From NCBI RefSeq assembly GCF_002811945.1, contig NZ_NPDX01000001.1, positions 2,024,661 through 2,088,660 on the forward strand: a stretch of DNA of 64,000 bases. The letters are read 5' to 3'. The position numbers were made by a program, and so were the translations under genes. This document shows positions 56,835 through 64,000 of the stretch, in pieces. This stretch comes from Leptospira harrisiae. GTDB lineage: Bacteria; Spirochaetota; Leptospiria; Leptospirales; Leptospiraceae. Below the pieces are notes generated by a model. The model did no database searches. It was not told the origin of the DNA and saw nothing but the letters and a program-made list of their open reading frames with translations. Numbering within the stretch: position 1 is the stretch's first letter; each line of letters starts with the position of its first letter.

Positions 56835-57494
56835 ATGACATTAATCATAGATATAATTACAGAAGAAAAAACTATAAAAATTTGCGACAAAATGCATTCA
56901 ATCGACGGTACAATTGAAAATCCAGTTAAGGCTACCCTGAAAATGGGAAATTCGACCATACATATGCAAGCACCGAAAATCAGAATTAACTCTGGTACTA
57001 AAATTTTACAGTTAAACGATAATACTATAATTGGTGGTGCTGGAGTAATAAGCAAAATTGAATTACTTAAAAGTAAAATTCCATCTGACTTAAAAGATAC
57101 AATTTTCAATTTTTTTGATGATTATTATTTCGCTAATAAATCTGATTCCCCAGATGAGCTAACAGTTTCATACAAAACAACGAATACTTTCTATACAAAA
57201 ATTTATAGAAATATTTCAGATGAATATTCGTCCTACTTTTATTCCTATAACTTTTACCCAATATCTGATAAAATTGTGGTGGCTGCCATCGGAAGTGGTT
57301 CATCAATTTTTCTACCTATTTACACAAAACTTAGAAATGATAATAACCAAAAGTATAATAAGGCTAAAACAGAAGGAACACTAACTTCCTGGGAAAATGA
57401 TTTTATCGCACTAATAAAAAGAATCTTTGAACATATAAGTCTATATGATGATTCTGTTAGCAAAGAAATAGAGCTGTATTCATTGCATCAATGA
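56835..57494 (+). CDS. HslV/proteasome-like Ntn-hydrolase homologue
   Basis: 219 residues. After Met removal the N-terminus is T2 in MTLIIDIITE, as in the N-terminal threonine nucleophile of proteasome subunits. D18 (KICDKM) aligns with HslV D17, IIGGAG (65-70) with the HslV AGFAGG region, and AAIGSGSS (150-157) with IAIGSGG. No HslU-like ATPase is near. Probable peptidase or a dead scaffold. AGGA precedes the ATG; two-gene cassette with the HNH nuclease. Confidence 0.6.
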   Translation: MTLIIDIITEEKTIKICDKMHSIDGTIENPVKATLKMGNSTIHMQAPKIRINSGTKILQLNDNTIIGGAGVISKIELLKSKIPSDLKDTIFNFFDDYYFANKSDSPDELTVSYKTTNTFYTKIYRNISDEYSSYFYSYNFYPISDKIVVAAIGSGSSIFLPIYTKLRNDNNQKYNKAKTEGTLTSWENDFIALIKRIFEHISLYDDSVSKEIELYSLHQ

Positions 57495-57502
57495 GCAACT
57501 AC

Positions 57503-57664
57503 GCATAACAGCGTCTTCCCGCTACGTTTCGGCACAAGGCCTCACTCGGCCTACGGCAAATTCCCTTCCGTCACGTTTCTTGCTCCGCAAGAAGACGCGC
57601 CGACGCCAACGCCTACTTCGTAGGCTCGGCTACAGGGAACTTCGGGAAGACTAGTTCGTTATAC
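57503..57664 (+). repeat. attC-like palindrome 6 (162 bp)
   Basis: Ends GCATAAC / GTTATAC; arms GTCTTCCCG / CGGGAAGAC pair perfectly. Middle differs from the other long copies. Confidence 0.82.
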
Positions 57665-57728
57665 GACAGTCAGCAAAAATATCACTCAGGAGATGGAAAA
57701 AGCTGAAGAAAATCTAGCGATTTCAGAC

Positions 57729-57766
57729 TTGACAAAGCTAAAACATATATACTAAAATGTATATAT
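57729..57766 (+). promoter_or_regulatory. vapBC promoter overlapping a palindromic operator
   Basis: TTGACA-N18-TAAAAT. The -10 box lies in the centre of ATATATAC-TAAAAT-GTATATAT, whose right arm enters the vapB ATG. No ribosome-binding site; transcript is probably leaderless. Fits VapBC autorepression. Confidence 0.7.
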
Positions 57767-57995
57767 GAATCGTGCAAAATTATTTAAAAACGGCGATAGT
57801 CAAGCGGTTAGGCTTCCAAAAGAATTTCGTTTTAAAGGTAAAGAAGTCTACATCAGAAAAGACGGAAATTGTGTCATTATATCGCCGATCGATGATGCTG
57901 TTGATAGACTATGGAAATCTCTCAATGATTTTTCTGATGATTTTAACATTGAAAGAAATCAACCGAAAACTTTCGATAAGCGAAATTCTATATGA
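57765..57995 (+). CDS. VapB/VagC-type antitoxin (AbrB-like)
   Basis: 76 residues. [23 protein letters not shown] is the swapped-hairpin AbrB-like DNA-binding domain; the C-terminus ([14 protein letters not shown]) should bind the toxin. It overlaps the toxin gene by 4 bp and likely represses its own promoter with VapC. Confidence 0.9.
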   Translation: MNRAKLFKNGDSQAVRLPKEFRFKGKEVYIRKDGNCVIISPIDDAVDRLWKSLNDFSDDFNIERNQPKTFDKRNSI

Positions 57996-58396
57996 ATCAG
58001 TATTTGTTAGATACAAATATTTGCATTTATATCATTAACCAAAAGCCTGAAATCGTTTATAAAAAATTCAAAAAAATAAGCCTAGATAACATTTTTATTT
58101 CTGCTATCTCTGAGTTTGAACTTAGATATGGAGTTGAAAAAAGTCAAAAATCAGAACAAAATCAAAAAACTCTTAATGAATTTCTGGGATTTCTAAACAT
58201 CATTCACTTCGACTCTGAATCTGCCTCTATAGCTGGATCAATAAGAACAAAACTAGAAAAAAAGGGAGAAATTATAGGTCCTTACGACTTACTCATTGCT
58301 TCTCAAGCTATCGCAAATGATATTATACTAGTTACAAATAATGAAAAAGAATTTAAGAGAATTAAAGAACTTAAAATCGAAAATTGGATTAACTAG
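57992..58396 (+). CDS. VapC toxin, PIN-domain RNase
   Basis: 134 residues. Acidic PIN site: D7 (YLLDTNI), E43 (FELRYG), D99 (GPYDLLIA), then VTNNEKEF. Family members cut tRNA or rRNA. As a cassette, the pair may stabilise the array against loss. Confidence 0.92.
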   Translation: MNQYLLDTNICIYIINQKPEIVYKKFKKISLDNIFISAISEFELRYGVEKSQKSEQNQKTLNEFLGFLNIIHFDSESASIAGSIRTKLEKKGEIIGPYDLLIASQAIANDIILVTNNEKEFKRIKELKIENWIN

Positions 58397-58409
58397 AATG
58401 CTGACCGTC

Positions 58410-58576
58410 GTATAACAGCAACTAACCGCTTCGCTTCGGGACTTACGCCCTCGCTCGGTCTGCGACACATAGGCTTCTGGCACTCCCCTTGCCTACGCAA
58501 GTGTCGTGGCCAGTCCCTAACGTCCCGTTTCCGGGACTCAGGGTCAGCCTACGTCGGTTAGTCTAGTTCGTTATCT
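58410..58576 (+). repeat. attC-like palindrome 7 (167 bp)
   Basis: Starts GTATAAC and ends GTTATCT, an altered core. Arms AACTAACCG / CGGTTAGTC. Very close to copy 1. Last copy in the window. Confidence 0.8.
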
Positions 58577-58603
58577 GCCATGCCGCGCCCCTTCATTTAT
58601 AGC

Positions 58604-58624
58604 GCCTGCCGTCCGTGGCAGGCT
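58604..58624. repeat. 17-bp direct repeat, left copy, with hairpin
   Basis: GCCGTCCGTGGCAGGCT at 58608-58624, inside a perfect GCCTGCC / GGCAGGC stem. The same 17 bp recur at 61694-61710, bracketing the restriction-modification gene. Nothing else was seen in 58577-58715. Confidence 0.65.
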
Positions 58625-58715
58625 AAAATAAAAAGATTTTCGCTAAGATTTTTTCTAAATTTAATGTAATAAAAATATGCAAATCAGTTATTTTATAAAA
58701 CTTTAAAGGAACTAA

Positions 58716-61676
58716 ATGAAAAACAAAGGACTAGAAATAATTGAAAAAAAGGTAGAAGATTTTGGAAAAAATGAAAATCTTTATCTCTCAAAAACATTTC
58801 AAGAAACGGAAGCAAGAAATCGCTTTATCGATCCTTTTTTCCAGTCTCTAGGATGGGAATTTGATCAAACTAATATACCACGAAATTTATGGGATGTTCA
58901 TAGAGAATACTCACAAAAAGACAATTCTTCAACAAAGAAACCAGACTATGCTTTTAGACTAAACAGCAAACTGATGTTCTTCGTCGAAGCCAAGGCACCG
59001 TGGGTTCCCTTAACTGATAAAGACCCGGTATTTCAAGCAAAGAGATATGCTTATTCAACAAGAGGAAAAGCACCGATTGTTATCATAACTGATTTTCAGG
59101 AGTTTAGAGTATTCAATGCACTTGAGAAGCCGATTTATGAGAATCCAACACAAGGTTTAATTAAAGAATTTGATCTAAAATATACTGATTACATAGAAAA
59201 ATGGGATTTTATTTATGATAATTTTTCTAAGGAAGCTGTTCTAAACGGTAGTTTAGATACACTACGCGGTAAAATTTCGAAATCTACAAAAACCTTAGAT
59301 GATGAATTCTTAACACAACTAAGTAATTGGCGAGAAACATTAGCACTTAATATCGCTAGAAAAAATCTTACACTTTCAGTTGATGAATTAAACGAAGCCG
59401 TACAGAGAATTTTGGATCGTCTAGTTTTTATAAGACAACTCGAGGATAGAAATATCATTGAAGAAAATACACTTCGAAATTTGATTCAAAAAAATACTGA
59501 AACTTATTCGAATCTATTGCCATTTTTTGGTGAATTAAATGCAAAGTATAATGGTTTACTTTTTAAACCTCACCTAAGTGAAAAACTTTTGGTAGATGAT
59601 AAAGTTATTAAAGAAATTGCATTAAAACTTTGTTACCCTAAATCACCTTTTCAATTTGATATAATTGAGCCAGAAATTTTAGGTCGAATTTACGAGAAAT
59701 TCCTTGGTTCAAAAATTAGATTAACCGAAAAACATCTTGCAAAGGTTGAGGAAAAACCTGAAGTCATTCACGCCAAAGGCGTTTACTACACACCAGAATT
59801 CATAGTAGAGGAAATAGTAAAAGAAACTGTCGGAAAAAAAATCCAAAAAATGACTCCCGACACAATTACAAAGATAAAAATTCTAGATCCAGCTTGCGGT
59901 TCAGGAAGTTTCCTTTTAGGCGCCTATCAATATATTATGAATTATCATATTGATTTTTACAAAAAAGATAAATCAAAGAAGTACAAAGATGATTTTTTCA
60001 TAGATGCAAATGGTGAACTCAAGCTTTCGGCTAAGAAGAAAGGTGAGATTTTATTAAATAATATCTACGGAGTTGATTTGGATAGAGAAGCAACAGAAGT
60101 AGCTATTTTAAGTTTATATTTAAAACTTTTAGAAGAAGGATTAGAAGACGACTCTTACCTATTTTTGAAAGGCAAAATATTGCCTGACATGACTAAAAAT
60201 ATAAAATGTGGCAATTCATTGATAAGTCGTGAAGATCTATTCGCAAATGATATGTTCAAAATGACCGAAAATGATTCTAATAAGATGACTCATTCAATGA
60301 CTACCGAAATAAAGACATTCGATTGGAATACGGAATTTCCTTTTGGTGGATTCGATTGTATAATTGGGAACCCACCTTACATTAGAATACAAGAATTGCA
60401 AAAATGGGCGAAAGAGGAAGTAGAACTTTATAAGAAAATTTTTAAATCTGGATCAAAAGGAAACTTTGACATCTATATTTTATTCATTGAACAAACACTT
60501 CATCTCCTTAATGAAAACGGAATATCAGGAATGATTTTACCCCATAAATTTTTAAATGCAGCTTACGGTGACCATATAAGAGATTTAATAAAAAAAGGGA
60601 ACCATTTATCTAAAATTGTACATTTTGGAGATATTCAAATATTTAACCAGGCGACTACCTATACTTGCCTTCTATTCTTAACAAAATTTTCAAATACAGA
60701 TATCTCGGTTTCAAAAGTAGAAAATCTAGAGAACTGGATAAAAAACGGAGAATCCGTTTCTGGAAAAGTAGCCTCAAACTCACTTTCTAATCATTGGAAT
60801 TTTTCCATTGGCGAGGATATTCAAAAAATCGAAAAGATTTCACATATCACTACTACTCTAGAAGATGTCACCGAAAGAATTTTCCAAGGATTAAAAACTA
60901 GTGCGGATAAAATCTATATCCTAGAACTTAAAGAAGAAACTAAGCAGTTTTATAAAGTATATTCTAGACATCTTGAGAAAGATCTGAAACTAGAAAAAGA
61001 AATACTTCATCCTTTAATGAAGGGTGGTGACTCAAAGCGATATGCGCTAAACAGAAATACTGGATTGTTAATCCTTTTTCCTTATGATAAGCAGAATGAT
61101 GAAAAAGTTTCACTAATTCCTGAAAAAGAAATTAAAGAGAAATATCCAGAGATTTATAACTATTTAAAAGAATGTAAATCTTATCTCGAAAACAGAGAAA
61201 ACGGAAAAATGAAAGGTAGCAATTGGTATGCCTTCGGTAGAACACAGGCTCTTGAAGTAATATCCCGACCAAAAATCTTTACTCCCGACATTGCTCCAAT
61301 CGCTTCTTATACATTCGATGATTCAGGTGAAATGTTTTTTACAGGTGGTGCAGCGGGAGGATATGGGATACTTCCGAAAGAAAATATTAATCCATACTAT
61401 CTTCTCGGCTTGCTAAATTCTAAATTGCTAGATGAATTTAACAAAAGAATTGCCACAAAAATGAGAGGTGGCTGGTATAGTTTCGAATCTAGATTCATTA
61501 AATCTTTACCGATCTATGTTCCCGATTCAAACGATACTGTGAAATTCGCTATCACGAAGAAAATTGAGGAATTCTCGAAAAATATAATTGAATTTAAGAA
61601 AAATCAGAAACTAAAGGATGCTGAATTTCTGGAGGGAAAAATAGATACGTTAGTTGAAGAGCTATATACGATTTGA
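58716..61676 (+). CDS. type IIG restriction-modification enzyme
   Basis: 986 residues. Nuclease site PD (D77) ... VEAK (E91/K93), DNA methyltransferase motif I DPACGSGSF (D391), motif IV NPPY (N552), and a C-terminal TaqI-like specificity region (SRPKIFTPDIAPIASYTFDDSGEMFF). Cuts and methylates DNA in one chain. Lacks the long form of PglX, so not BREX. No attC follows it. Confidence 0.92.
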   Translation: MKNKGLEIIEKKVEDFGKNENLYLSKTFQETEARNRFIDPFFQSLGWEFDQTNIPRNLWDVHREYSQKDNSSTKKPDYAFRLNSKLMFFVEAKAPWVPLTDKDPVFQAKRYAYSTRGKAPIVIITDFQEFRVFNALEKPIYENPTQGLIKEFDLKYTDYIEKWDFIYDNFSKEAVLNGSLDTLRGKISKSTKTLDDEFLTQLSNWRETLALNIARKNLTLSVDELNEAVQRILDRLVFIRQLEDRNIIEENTLRNLIQKNTETYSNLLPFFGELNAKYNGLLFKPHLSEKLLVDDKVIKEIALKLCYPKSPFQFDIIEPEILGRIYEKFLGSKIRLTEKHLAKVEEKPEVIHAKGVYYTPEFIVEEIVKETVGKKIQKMTPDTITKIKILDPACGSGSFLLGAYQYIMNYHIDFYKKDKSKKYKDDFFIDANGELKLSAKKKGEILLNNIYGVDLDREATEVAILSLYLKLLEEGLEDDSYLFLKGKILPDMTKNIKCGNSLISREDLFANDMFKMTENDSNKMTHSMTTEIKTFDWNTEFPFGGFDCIIGNPPYIRIQELQKWAKEEVELYKKIFKSGSKGNFDIYILFIEQTLHLLNENGISGMILPHKFLNAAYGDHIRDLIKKGNHLSKIVHFGDIQIFNQATTYTCLLFLTKFSNTDISVSKVENLENWIKNGESVSGKVASNSLSNHWNFSIGEDIQKIEKISHITTTLEDVTERIFQGLKTSADKIYILELKEETKQFYKVYSRHLEKDLKLEKEILHPLMKGGDSKRYALNRNTGLLILFPYDKQNDEKVSLIPEKEIKEKYPEIYNYLKECKSYLENRENGKMKGSNWYAFGRTQALEVISRPKIFTPDIAPIASYTFDDSGEMFFTGGAAGGYGILPKENINPYYLLGLLNSKLLDEFNKRIATKMRGGWYSFESRFIKSLPIYVPDSNDTVKFAITKKIEEFSKNIIEFKKNQKLKDAEFLEGKIDTLVEELYTI

Positions 61677-61693
61677 TAAAAATTATAAGATAC

Positions 61694-61710
61694 GCCGTCC
61701 GTGGCAGGCT
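61694..61710. repeat. 17-bp direct repeat, right copy
   Basis: GCCGTCCGTGGCAGGCT, identical to 58608-58624, in the 106-bp gap between the restriction gene and the Argonaute gene. The left stem arm is not complete here. Confidence 0.65.
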
Positions 61711-61782
61711 TATTAAACTATTTACAAACTTTCATTAGAATTAATGAATGCAATAAAGTAACTACTCAAAGTATTAACCGAT

Positions 61783-63765
61783 ATGTCTGGTACATTTTTA
61801 AATTATTTTCAAGTTCAGCTTAACTCGACAAGTTTCGACATTAAAAGAATTCCATATGCTGCTTATAAAACAAAGGATGCTTTCTCATCTTTAAAGAAAG
61901 AAAATTTGGGCATTGAATTTTATAGAGATAATGATTGGATATATTTCTGGCCAACTGGTGGAGTTGAAATAGAAAGGCTTGGAGGTAAAGAAGTAAAAAT
62001 AAATATAGATGAAAAACCTTCATTAGTTTCATCTATTATTTCTCAATCGATTGCATTATCATTACGAGGTTTGAATCAATACAAAGTAAAGAAAGATAAG
62101 TATTCGAGTACTTGGAGCATAATTAAAGAAACTGAAGACTTATTAGATAATAAAATACCTGGTCTAATGGTAAAACGAGAAGTTTTATTAAACTCGTTTT
62201 ATTATTATGATGCAGGAGTAGCCAACTTCGGTATTTGCATTTCTTCAAATACGAAGAATGAGTTCATTTGGAGTCGTGAGGAATTTAAAAAAAATGGTAT
62301 CGCGGTTGAAGACCTAAAACAAAACGACAATCGTATATTTGCCAACAAACAATCTATATCTCGTTTCCTTGAGGCGACAGGAAAAGAAAAAGAATACGAG
62401 ACTATCATAGCAAAAATAAATAATAATTCGGAAAATTTTAAAATTATTATACGCCTATTTGAATGGATAAGAAAGAATATTAGCAATATAGAAATTATAT
62501 CTGATCTAAAAATCGATTCTGTTCATAAAGTATATCTTCCCTATAAAAACAATCTGCTAAAAGAAGAAGTATTGCCAATTCCGCAGTATTACTTCTATTC
62601 AGAAAAATCGGGGAGCGGAAAGATTAGCGACAGAATTAAAAATTTAAGACCCTATAGCTTAGAAAACTTTCAGTCTAAGGAGATTGTAATTGGCATAATT
62701 TGTCTAAAGGAAAATGAAGGGACCGTTGAACTATTTTTGAAAAAAATTCAAGAACTACTCTTTTCTGTTTTTCAATTAAAAAAAGTAAAATATGATATTA
62801 AGCTTGTAGCAACAAATGATTTAAATGGATACTCTACTGCACTTTACAGCTTTGATTTCAAGGTTGTAGATTTAGTCATTGTCGTTCTGTCCGAAGAACA
62901 TAAGAATTTGCCAAGGAAACATGATCCATATTACTTTTGCAAAGCAAAATTACTTGGTCACGAAATCCCAACTCAAGAGGTAATGATCCATAACGTAAAA
63001 AAGTACAATGAATTCATATTAGATAATATGGTCTTAAATATATATGCTAAATTAGGCGGAACACCTTGGACCATTGAAAAAGAAGACAAACTAAAGAACG
63101 AACTAGTGATTGGTATTGCGTCTACGACCGATGATTCAACCAAAACTGTGCTAGGTATTGCTCAGATATTTAATTATAATGGGAAATATCTCGTTTCTGA
63201 TTGTACGTCAATTTCAACTTTTGAAAACTATTCAGAGAATCTAGAATTATATTTAAAAAAATATATAGCTGATTTCAATTTTGGAGAAGATAGCGAAATT
63301 CGACTCGTCTTTCATGTTTATAAGTCTGCGAGTGAGAAACATGAATTTAAGGCTATTTATAACGTCGTCGAAAGTTTCCCTGCGCAAAAGATCACTTATT
63401 CAATCGTCCATTTAGATTTTGGGCACAATTTTAGAATTTTTAATAATGATGGAAAATCAGAAAATAAGAAAGGTTCATTTATAAAAATCGATGATTTACG
63501 TGGATTGCTAACTTTTGAACCAAAAAGCACAATCCCTCTTTTGATATATATCGATCGTCGTTCTACATTCGTTGACTTATACTATATTGCTAAACAAATA
63601 TATTGGTTTTCACATCTGTCTTACCGAAGTTATATGGCAGCTAAAAAGCCCGTAACACTTTCATACCCCAATCTGTTGGTCAATTTGACCGAGAAATTGA
63701 AAAAAGTTGAAGGCTGGGATTATGAATTATTAAAGAAGATGGGAGATAAACTTTGGTTTATTTGA
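61783..63765 (+). CDS. prokaryotic Argonaute, catalytically inactive PIWI
   Basis: 660 residues. An N-terminal ~270 residues without a clear PAZ, then MID (about 290-430) and PIWI. The guide 5'-phosphate pocket is intact: Y383, K387, Q398 and K423 in YYFCKAKLLGHEIPTQEV...YAKLGGTPW. The catalytic aspartates are lost: A446 in IGIAST and Y513 in FHVYKS. The final PVTLSYPNLL is typical. It should bind guide and target but not slice. Longer than short SPARTA-type Argonautes; closest in layout to inactive long-B forms. Confidence 0.87.
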   Translation: MSGTFLNYFQVQLNSTSFDIKRIPYAAYKTKDAFSSLKKENLGIEFYRDNDWIYFWPTGGVEIERLGGKEVKINIDEKPSLVSSIISQSIALSLRGLNQYKVKKDKYSSTWSIIKETEDLLDNKIPGLMVKREVLLNSFYYYDAGVANFGICISSNTKNEFIWSREEFKKNGIAVEDLKQNDNRIFANKQSISRFLEATGKEKEYETIIAKINNNSENFKIIIRLFEWIRKNISNIEIISDLKIDSVHKVYLPYKNNLLKEEVLPIPQYYFYSEKSGSGKISDRIKNLRPYSLENFQSKEIVIGIICLKENEGTVELFLKKIQELLFSVFQLKKVKYDIKLVATNDLNGYSTALYSFDFKVVDLVIVVLSEEHKNLPRKHDPYYFCKAKLLGHEIPTQEVMIHNVKKYNEFILDNMVLNIYAKLGGTPWTIEKEDKLKNELVIGIASTTDDSTKTVLGIAQIFNYNGKYLVSDCTSISTFENYSENLELYLKKYIADFNFGEDSEIRLVFHVYKSASEKHEFKAIYNVVESFPAQKITYSIVHLDFGHNFRIFNNDGKSENKKGSFIKIDDLRGLLTFEPKSTIPLLIYIDRRSTFVDLYYIAKQIYWFSHLSYRSYMAAKKPVTLSYPNLLVNLTEKLKKVEGWDYELLKKMGDKLWFI

Positions 63766-64000
63766 AAGAGCTGATAGCGTGGGCTCGTGATAAATGCTTA
63801 ACCGAGAGCATTCAAGATTATTTATATTACTATTTTTTCTCAAAAGATTCGATTGATAAAAAATCAATGTCTATAAAAGGAGAAATTGATGAAATTGCAA
63901 TCAAAGGCTATAAATCAATTTCAATACCCTATGAAGAGATCAATAGAGTAATCTCTCGAAGTCCAGTTAAAGGAATAGACTATAGTAGTAATATTTATAC
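63762..64000 (+). CDS. partner of Argonaute, 3' end missing
   Basis: A TTG start overlaps the Argonaute stop (TTGA) and the frame stays open to the end of the window (about 79 codons). Visible product begins LKELIAWARDKCLTESIQDYL and is helical; no APAZ, TIR, SIR2 or nuclease motif is visible yet. The coupling suggests it is the effector of the Argonaute system. Confidence 0.7.
   Translation, partial: MKELIAWARDKCLTESIQDYLYYYFFSKDSIDKKSMSIKGEIDEIAIKGYKSISIPYEEINRVISRSPVKGIDYSSNIY

Noticed and set aside
50431..58576. CRISPR array
   Set aside because: Repeats are 128-167 bp, differ in sequence, and are spaced by whole genes rather than short spacers.
50431..58576. REP/BIME or IS-type repeats
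   Set aside because: No transposase, always one orientation after a gene, with precise cores at both ends and co-varying arms; attC-like sites explain this better.
58716..61676. BREX PglX methyltransferase
   Set aside because: It has an N-terminal PD-ExK nuclease and no other BREX genes are near; type IIG fits.
61783..63765. Short SPARTA/SIR2-APAZ Argonaute
   Set aside because: At 660 residues it is too long, and the gene upstream is a restriction enzyme rather than a TIR- or SIR2-APAZ protein.

Overview
The window is about 64 kb of an AT-rich spirochaete chromosome, almost certainly a Leptospira of the saprophytic type. I base this on two adjacent FlaB-type core flagellin genes, many short lipoproteins with a spirochaete-style lipobox, a GAF histidine kinase/response regulator pair, a membrane class III nucleotide cyclase, and a GH57/DUF4912 glucan pair. 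The genus is inferred from gene content and protein style, not from a marker such as 16S rRNA. No rRNA, tRNA, CRISPR array, transposase or integrase gene was seen.

Region 1 (1-46 kb) is ordinary chromosome with tightly packed operons and many 4-bp stop/start overlaps. In order: a + strand operon with a NifS-like desulfurase, a membrane CHAT peptidase, a secreted protein, an ECF-like sigma factor and an unknown (1-5187); a long mostly - strand stretch with YchF, an RluA-type pseudouridine synthase, a NamZ-like muramidase, an FlgT-like lipoprotein, a two-component pair, a cyclophilin, a KefB/KefF potassium efflux pair, a DedA/ATP-grasp fusion, a nucleotide cyclase, two flagellins, an amidase, a DEAD-box helicase, a large TPR protein, NusB and RibH (5.3-32 kb); then a SET-domain protein, the GH57/DUF4912 pair, a ribosome hibernation factor, an ECF sigma/anti-sigma pair, MutL, a Fur-family regulator, a flavin reductase, PurL and lipoproteins (32-45.7 kb). 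Near 44.93-45.10 kb a good promoter followed by hairpins and a Rho-independent terminator, with no ORF, suggests an undescribed small RNA.

Region 2 (45.9-49.2 kb) is a compact three-gene operon: a RecA-like protein without a Walker A motif, a small helical protein and a divergent family-B DNA polymerase. It starts at a perfect 8-bp inverted repeat that looks like an operator, and may be a DNA-damage or translesion unit.

Region 3 (49.6-58.6 kb) is the most unusual part. One or two short + strand AT-rich genes alternate seven times with a 128-167 bp GC-richer imperfect palindrome. Each palindrome starts GCATAAC or GTATAAC and ends GTTATGC or a variant. The palindromes share loops, but their stem arms co-vary between copies. 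This is the architecture of integron gene cassettes with attC sites. No integron integrase lies in the window, and a lone core-like GTTATGC at 49625 may mark the attI side. Cassettes encode a putative membrane abortive-infection protein, an outer-membrane beta-barrel, a lipoprotein, a HATPase/STAS-like (DUF4325) protein, an OLD-family ATPase-TOPRIM nuclease, an HNH nuclease paired with an HslV/proteasome-like Ntn-hydrolase, and a VapBC toxin-antitoxin module.

Region 4 (58.7-64 kb) directly follows the array: a single-chain type IIG restriction-modification enzyme bracketed by a 17-bp direct repeat, then a prokaryotic Argonaute with an intact guide 5'-phosphate pocket but a broken PIWI catalytic site. 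The Argonaute is translationally coupled (TTGA overlap) to an unrecognised gene that runs off the window end. Regions 3 and 4 together look like a defence island built beside or by an integron-like system. The Argonaute plus its partner and the HNH/HslV-like pair are the best candidates for undescribed systems.
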